From assembly GCA_030704615.1 (NCBI GenBank), contig CM060733.1, forward strand, positions 46,934,001-46,998,000: a stretch of 64,000 nt of DNA, written 5' to 3'. Origin of the DNA: Takakia lepidozioides. Lineage: Eukaryota > Streptophyta > Takakiopsida > Takakiales > Takakiaceae. Below, in pieces: positions 57,535 to 64,000 of the stretch. The notes under the pieces are model-generated. The model worked only from the letters and a program-made list of their open reading frames with translations. It was not told the origin of the DNA and did not search any database. Each line of letters starts with the position of its first letter. Within the stretch, counting starts at the first letter, position 1. The position numbers and the translations under genes are program-made.

Positions 57535-60500
57535 TTATGCAGCCAAGTTGACGGTGAGTGACACATATGGGTAGACATCGGTGTCGCCACCAGTAAGACC
57601 CACCATACCGGCATCAACATCGGATTTCCAAAATGCGCTGCGATCCCACCTCAGTACATCAACCTTATCAGAGTTAAAATCAAATAACCGCATCCTCCCA
57701 AAAACAGCTTTACAAATACTTCTACAATTTCAGATCCTTGTGTCTCCCATCATCATCTAGGTATTTTTCTATTGGAGTTTGATATTCCATCCACACATTA
57801 CTTTGTCAAGGCACCAGCATTCATGCTTAGGCACGCGGTGTCAGGATTGCAGGCCTTTGATGTACTTGGAAAAAAGCAAGCGAAACCAACAAAGATTAAG
57901 TCTGGTAATGACAAAGCTTGGAACTGCAACAAAGGCCACTGTACCTGTTAGCCCCACCGGAGAGATTGTCCAGCACAGCACGTACTCTCTTTTCACTTTT
58001 TACACTTGGTGCCAAGACAGCTGCCTGGAGGAAAAATTGTGAGTAGAGTTAAGATCTGTCTAAGAGGAAAGTGCAATCACAGTGAAGGTACAATACATAA
58101 ATCTGTCAAACGAGTAAGATTAAGAGCCAACCAGAAAAGCTGGGGGCAGGCCATATCTCAAAATGCTCTCAGTAAAAAGACGGATGGCACATATATGCAT
58201 CCATGAGCTGAAAACCTGCACACAGCAACCACAATACCAGACAGTTTACTTGTTTTGAACCAAAAAGCACTGCCCAGGTTTTTCAGGAATTACATGAGAA
58301 ACAGCAACACCATGCTGTCCAAACAAGACTGTAACCACAACATGATATTCTTCTTGAATCTCTGAATTACGGAACAGCCCGTTGTTGCAAGTACAGCGCA
58401 CATATTTCTCAGCCTGTGAATTCCACAGCACTATCCAGTGAAAAGACGCCACTGCACTATAGTATAACATACAACCATTGCACTGTAGTCATGTTCAGAA
58501 CCAGCATGTCCAGCATTATTCAAACACATGGTTCAACTTCAGTAGCAACCAACAAAAAAAATGTCAAGGGAATTGCTAGCTGTCCAGTGAAATATTCTAG
58601 ACCTTAACAAAGTACCTCCCCATAACTGGCATAGCACCACTGTTGTAATGTATTCTGTAAACTATCTTGATCGTGCTGCAGACGATCTAACTCAGCCTGT
58701 CGTTGTTGCTGTCCTTCTGGGTCAAACTCAAAATCCCGAACCTGGTTCAAGTTCTTAATTAGCATCACAGATAATGGCACAAAAATTCACAGGCTCAGTT
58801 GTACACATCAACTGGAAAAACACATGAACAAGCACTAATTGACTTGAAAAACCATGCAATCATCAACAAGCAAATTATCCGGCCTCACTACCATGAATTG
58901 AGAACCCTAGATGCCTTCAATCAACTAGCAGCTTTCAGTGCAAGAGAGTACACATCTAATGGACAAGCGTTCAGGCCCACATGAAGGCTCTGATGCCAAC
59001 AACCCAAAGGCCCACCTGAAATCCGTTCTCACGAGCAGCAGTTTTAAATGTGTCAGCAACCTTGCGAAATAGGACGACAGTGTACAGGGCATACTCGTTG
59101 TCCTCCTGCAGCTTTTTTGAAGACCGAGGGACCTTCCGAGGTACAATCCCAAGTAGCATGTCAATATACACACGCATGGATCAAATGGACGTACTGTAAT
59201 TTAGAAAACAAGCTATCCTACACGCAGTCATCCATTTGACATGATAACTGATGTCTCCATCATGATCAGAACTTCCTAAAGAGACTGCACAATAGAGACA
59301 GCACTAGTGAACACTATTAATGAGCTGCAAGGCCTAGACTATGAAGTCTACAATAGAGGGAGGTTGAAGCTGTTGTAGCTCACCACGTACCACAAAGCTG
59401 GAGAGCGTCTCATAGCGAGACAACCAATCCTTTTGTGAATACTTTGAAACCACCACAAACAGCGTCGTTAAATGCTCCGAACTAACAATGTCCTCAGCTT
59501 TTACCGAGCTTGACAGATCCCGCACTGCCATGCTGTCCATTCCACCCTTCAGTTCAAGATTGCTTGCCTCTTGTATCAACAGCCCACAACAGCACAATAG
59601 AGAAAAGAAATTGACATGGGAAACAAGGAAGTCAACTTTTTCCTTCAACATTCCCAAAAAGTACTTGTGCGCACCTGCCACTTTGCTTTCGAAGAATAGT
59701 AGTCAATTGAGTCTTCACATTGCTGTACTCCGATACTCTGACCTGCACCCACACAGGTATAGCTTCCCTGTGATTACGGGTGAACTTAAACAACAAAAGA
59801 GGTAGGAGCACTTCAGGGTTTCATGCAGTCCAGCATCTAACTGCTGGAGTATCTGTTTCACTGTTAAATCAAAATAGGTCTATTATTCGGCAGAATTATT
59901 CCTACAACTGGAGTTTACGTGCTTGTTACGAAAAACTGGCTGCTCGGCCTGCTTTTCTCTTACCTAAAAAATATTCACATTTTAGAGATGTCAAGCTTAC
60001 TGGTATTCCTGTAGTTATTTCCTTACCAGAAATGCCATTTGTTGAGAACTTGTATGTATGAGTATAACATGTTCTCCATTGGTTTGGATATACCAAATGT
60101 GATACCAGTGAACACTTGCAGGCTAATTTCCAGCTCCAATGAGCAGTCTATCTAGAATGATTACTGCAATCATCAAATTTAACAAGGGAGAGAGATGAAG
60201 CACAGCTCAAAAGGGTAGCAAGATGCACCTTGAGATCATCTTCAATCTTAGCCACATTTTCATGAATTGTATCCGCGATCTCCCTGAGAGGTGTCATGAT
60301 TGGATATTTTGCCTCATCCCAGGTAAACCTGCATTGAATGAATCTCCAGACCATTCATCACTTGCAACTAACAGTTCAAGCGAATGCTTACCCTGTGAGG
60401 GTCTCATATGATATCTACAACTTCCACTTTGTGTCGTTCTTCTCCAATCAAGTGCTATTGCAAAATCAGGTTAATTGCTCCAGAGTTTCAGATTCTGGAT

Positions 60501-61326
60501 TTCCCAGGTGGTTTGCAGTCGAACCCATCCAACTAGTCGACTCACCTAGTAATGTATGAGTCAATGGGAACACCGTCCACAGCCAGAGCGCTTGATTCTG
60601 AGCTTGCCAACCTCTCCAAATCTTCGATCTGCCTTCTGATCTTATGTGTCACTCCCTCCACTACCGAATTGGCCTGCACAGCAGCCCTGCTTCTTAAAGT
60701 TTACGTCCCACTATGTCACGCAGTCTAGCTCTCTTTGCAAAGAATTTCCCCAAAGCGCAGTGACAGGGACATAAGAAATTGATGGAATGTGCGCCGTTGA
60801 ATTTTTGTGCTTGTGCAATAACACGCTTCAGACATATTGCGTACCTTCCCCAAATCATCACTTAGGGCTAGTAAAGAGTCCAACGTTCCCACCCGCAATT
60901 CTGGAATGTGGAACTGCCATCACAACCATAGAAAACTCTTAGCTCCACAACCCCTACTAAGACAGCGATCCATACACTCAACCTGCATTAGTGGGATATC
61001 GAAACCACACAGACTCCCACGCTCCCTATAATCTTCAAAAACGATCCACAGTCGGGGTTTTCGGATCTGAAACATTCCTTAGCCTCACAGGGATTCATAT
61101 ACTACACGGGATCAATATGCATAAATCTGTGCTGGGAAAAAATAAAACTACCACGATTTCCAAGAAAAAGGCAGAAAAAATCATCAATGCTCAGAAATAT
61201 GGCACGCACTTTGTAGGTGGGAGTGTCGAACGCAACTTTGGAGATGCTCTGCTGCAAGCTGCTCCATGTCGCCGACACCGACTCCTGCAAGGGCAAAGAT
61301 ATCAGAAAGTACCTAGACAACGCCAT
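57535..61326 (-). CDS. VHA-C: V-type proton ATPase subunit C
   Basis: Eleven exons in consistent phase: 61326-61210, 60913-60845, 60673-60546, 60328-60229, 59742-59675, 59562-59391, 59132-59016, 58741-58616, 58215-58132, 58024-57945, 57637-57535. They give 387 aa (Arabidopsis VHA-C/DET3 has 375). Landmarks in order: MALSRYFLISLP, FDTPTYKFHIPELRVGTLDSL, DGVPIDSYITRFTWDEAKYP, KIEDDLKVRVSEYSNVK, SSEHLTTLFVVVSKYSQKDW, VPRSSKKLQEDNEYALYTV, WCYASYGEVFSSWMHICA, ESILRYGLPPAFLAAVLAP and the C-terminal PYVSLTVNLAA. Subunit C is the V1-V0 linker at the outer stator and foot, controlling assembly of the proton pump on vacuole and trans-Golgi membranes. An insert of about ten residues (NLELKGGMDS) at the exon 5/6 border is absent from the Arabidopsis protein. 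All introns are GT-AG. Confidence 0.96.
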
Positions 61327-61947
61327 CACTTGCTCCTCCCTCTTCTTCCTCTTCCTTCACAATCGTTGCAAGCACTGCACGCTCCCGCATTCCAGCAGCT
61401 CTCGCGCGGTTTTCTGCTTCTGCGCTGTGCTGTGCTTTGCGAGTCCAGGAAGACGACCCCTGACCGTCGATCTAAATTTCTAACGGTCCATATCATGCCA
61501 CGTGAGCTTGTGCTCACCTTACTCTGCCACAAAAGCTGTTCAAGTAGATGAATGCCATCCATTGTGTCATGAATGTACATGATAATCGGCCGTTCAAGTA
61601 GATGAATGCCATCCATTGTGTCATGAATGTACACGATAATCGGCCGTTCAAATAGATGAATGACATCCATTTGTGTCATGGATGTACACGATAATAGGCC
61701 GTTGTGGTAGTGTAGAAGAAACGCTCTAGTGCAGGCTATGGTGAAAGCGAAGAGGGTCGCTGCAGCTCACCCAGCAAGATGATGGCTGGATCATCAGGAA
61801 TCCGAAGCCACAGCGCAAGCGATCTGGAAGGGGTTTAGAAGCAGAAGGAGCTTCAATTCTTTTGCAGGATTTGGCGGTAAGGAACATGCACAACATTGGA
61901 GATCGTGCTTTATCCGTGCAACATGTTTCGTTTGTCGTTAAACTGTA
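61327..61947. promoter_or_regulatory. Divergent intergenic region between VHA-C and the PPR gene
   Basis: The VHA-C ATG (minus, 61326) and the proposed PPR ATG (plus, 61948) are only 621 bp apart and transcribed away from each other, so this stretch must hold both promoters and leaders. It contains three tandem 54-bp units (61541-61703). No TATA box is obvious. Confidence 0.5.
61541..61703. repeat. Three tandem 54-bp units
   Basis: Units begin at 61541, 61595 and 61649, each containing 'gtagatgaatgccatcc', 'tgtcatgaatgtaca' and 'gataatcggccgttc' with a few changes. The third is the most diverged and has one extra base. Confidence 0.9.
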
Positions 61948-64000
61948 ATGGCCTTCCAGAGGCAAGCGCGGAGTGTAAGGTACGCTGAACTTTCATACTC
62001 CCGTCTTCTTTGACGACCTCAGCAATCCAATGAGCTCTAGTTTGAATCGACCAGAATGAGGAGGAATTTTTGTTGAAATGTGTGGAAAAGCTTGAAAGAA
62101 GGAGTATGTAGGGAATAACAGATTTACAGGGATTTGTGCTATCGTGATATTTTCGATGCGTACTTGTTTTGTGTTACTGAAAAATTTGTACCGTCGGTTC
62201 GAATTGTGATGCAGGGTGGTGGGATTTCAACTCTGGATCCGGAGCAACTTATTTGTTCGGTACCAACATTTTGGCGAGGGTGTGGGTCGTTGGCAGGCTA
62301 CCATCGACCTTGCTCCTAATGTAGGGTTAAGAACAATGCGGAAGGACGGACTCAACAGGGACTCTTTTGACACCGGTGGGGTTGTGAGCAGGCTGTGTAA
62401 GGATGGAGAATTGAAGGAAGCAGTACGTATTTTGGATCAGATGGTGCATCGAGGGTTTGGCGCGTATTCTGCGACCTGCGCTTGCCTCTTGGACAGATGT
62501 GCTAAGACGAAAGCTCTGGCAGATGGCAAAGGGCTCCACGCCCACATCATTGAAAGTGGATTCGAGCCAGACATCTTCCTAGGGAATGCCCTTGTCAGCA
62601 TGTATGTGAAGTGCAGGGATGTTGAGGATGCGCGGCAAGTGTTTGACAACATGCCTGAACGGAATGTGGTCTCATGGACTGCCATGATTGCAGGACTTGC
62701 TCAGGACGGGCATGGTTCACATGCATTTGAACTATTCCGGCAAATGGAACAAGAAGGAGTGAAGCCTGACAAGGTCACTTTTATTAGCATCATCACGGCA
62801 TGTGCCAACCCGGCTGCCCTGGAAGAAGGCAAGCAGCTCCATGCAAGCATTGTTAGAGCTGGGTTTGAGTCAGATGTTCGATTGGGGACTGCCCTGGTAG
62901 GCATGTACTGCAAATGTGGGAGTGTAGTGGATGCGCGGCGAGTGTTTTCGCAAATGCCGGAACGAAATGCAGTGTCCTGGACTGTCATGATTGCAGGACT
63001 TGCTCAGGAAGGGCATGGTGCAGAGGCACTGGAACTCTTCCAGCAAATGCAACGAGAAGGCATGAAGCCTGACAAGGTCAGTTTTATTAGCATCCTCAAC
63101 GCATGTGCCAGTCTAGCACTGCTGAAAGAGGGCAAGTGGGTCCATGCCCACATTATAGAATCTGGATTTGAGTCAGATGTCCGAGTGGGGAATGCCCTTG
63201 TCAGCATGTATGTGAAGTGCAAGAGTTTGATGGATGCGCGCCAAGTGTTTGAGAAAATGCCTGATCGAGATGTGGTCTCCTGGACTGCAATGATTGCAGG
63301 ATTAGCTCAGCATGGACATGGAGAAGAGGCTAATGAACTCTTTCAGCAAATGCAAGGAGAAGGGGTGAAGCCAAACAAGATCACGTTCATGAGCATTCTT
63401 AGGGCGTGTGCAAGCCCAGCGGATCTGGAACAGGGGAACCTGCTCCGTGAGGGCATCATCAAAGCTGGATTTGAATCAGATGTCCGAGTGGCAACTGCTC
63501 TTGTCAGCATGTATTGCAAGTGCGGAAGTTTGATGGATGCCCGCCAAGTGTTTGACAAGATGCAGAAGCGAGATATTATCTCATGGAATGTGATGATTGC
63601 AGGAAATGCCCAGCATGGTCACCATGAAGAAGCTTTGGATTTGTTCCAGCTAATGCAAGGAGAAGGCATGAAGCCAGACAAGGTTAGCTTTATTAGCATC
63701 CTCACAGCATGTGCTAGCCCAGCTGCTCTGCAACAAGGCAAGAGGCTCCACGTGAGCATCATCAAAGCTGGATATGAGTCAGACGTCCGAGTGGGAACTG
63801 CCCTTGTGAGCATGTATTGCAAATGTGGGAGTGTGATTGATGGGCGTCGAGTTCTTTACAAAATTTCTAATCGAAATGTGATCTCATGGAATGCGATCAT
63901 TGCAGGATCTGCTCAGCAGGGTCATGGTGATGAGGCTTTTGAATTTTTTCGGCAGATGAAAAGAGAAGGGCTCAAGGCTGACAAGGTCACTTTTATGAGC
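61948..64000 (+). CDS. PLS-class pentatricopeptide repeat protein (5' part)
   Basis: Two exons are proposed: 61948-61979 (ATG to GTA AG) and 62215 onward, open to the window end, giving 606 residues so far. The junction joins phase 2 to an in-frame AG|G. The resulting N-terminus (MAFQRQARSVRVVGFQLW and onward) is Arg-rich without acids, as in mitochondrial presequences. Without this join the first ATG of exon 2 is 62336 (codon 52). From about codon 70 the protein is a regular PPR array of P, L and S repeats, recurring as blocks of 101 aa (303 bp): HAHIIxSGFESDVRVGxALVSMY, VKCGSxxDARQVFxxMP, RxVVSWTAMIAGLAQxGHG, EALELFQQMQREGxKPDKV, TFISILxACASPAAL. Such proteins bind organelle RNA; many carry E/DYW domains for C-to-U editing, but that end lies outside the window. 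Confidence 0.93.

Noticed and set aside
58246-58470. Minus-strand frame of 74 aa in an intron of VHA-C
   Set aside because: It is not needed: exons 58741-58616 and 58215-58132 join in phase without it, and it has no subunit C similarity.

Overview
This is nuclear DNA of a land plant. The evidence is spliceosomal genes, a chloroplast SRP54, a TIME FOR COFFEE-type clock protein, a PLS-class PPR gene and plant-type retroelements. Moderate GC, PPR repeats of very uniform length and the retroelement types suggest a seed-free plant, most likely a bryophyte such as a moss. I cannot name the species. All exon models below were read by eye from splice signals, phase and family similarity.

Layout. 1-3.1 kb: an intron-less minus-strand gene for an 857-aa protein with a cysteine-rich (PHD/RING-like) zinc module. 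3.1-9.1 kb: mostly repeats and unassigned sequence, with traces of one unrecognised minus-strand gene (7.6-9.1 kb). 9.8-11.4 kb: a three-exon gene on the minus strand for an F420-type NADP oxidoreductase (225 aa). 12-24.7 kb is a transposon-rich block: two non-LTR retrotransposon relics, a truncated Ty3/gypsy-like integrase fused to a PHD finger with its LTR, SINE-like and LINE-tail copies, and two foldback elements. 24.9-32.25 kb: a 15-exon gene for chloroplast SRP54 (592 aa). 33-38.7 kb: no convincing gene, then the GC- and CT-rich leader of the next gene. 38.7-48.6 kb: a 16-exon TIC-like gene (2055 aa). 51.2-53.1 kb (minus): a four-exon gene for ribosomal protein uL1/L10a (216 aa). 53.5-54.6 kb (minus): a decayed PIF1-helicase plus endonuclease fragment, probably a Helentron. 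55.3-56.6 kb: broken unrecognised minus-strand coding pieces. 57.5-61.3 kb (minus): an 11-exon gene for V-ATPase subunit C (387 aa). From 61.9 kb to the end: the 5' part of a PLS-class PPR gene with a probable mitochondrial presequence, open to the window edge.

The genes are ordinary housekeeping and regulatory loci with separate jobs: thylakoid protein targeting, cytosolic translation, vacuolar proton pumping, clock and metabolic signalling, and organelle RNA processing. Nothing suggests that they form one pathway. The least ordinary content lies in the mobile DNA: a PHD-finger integrase, a Helentron-like relic in a plant, restriction-endonuclease-like tails on two non-LTR relics, and a roughly 1-kb foldback element. 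The F420-type reductase is also unusual, because land plants are not known to make F420.
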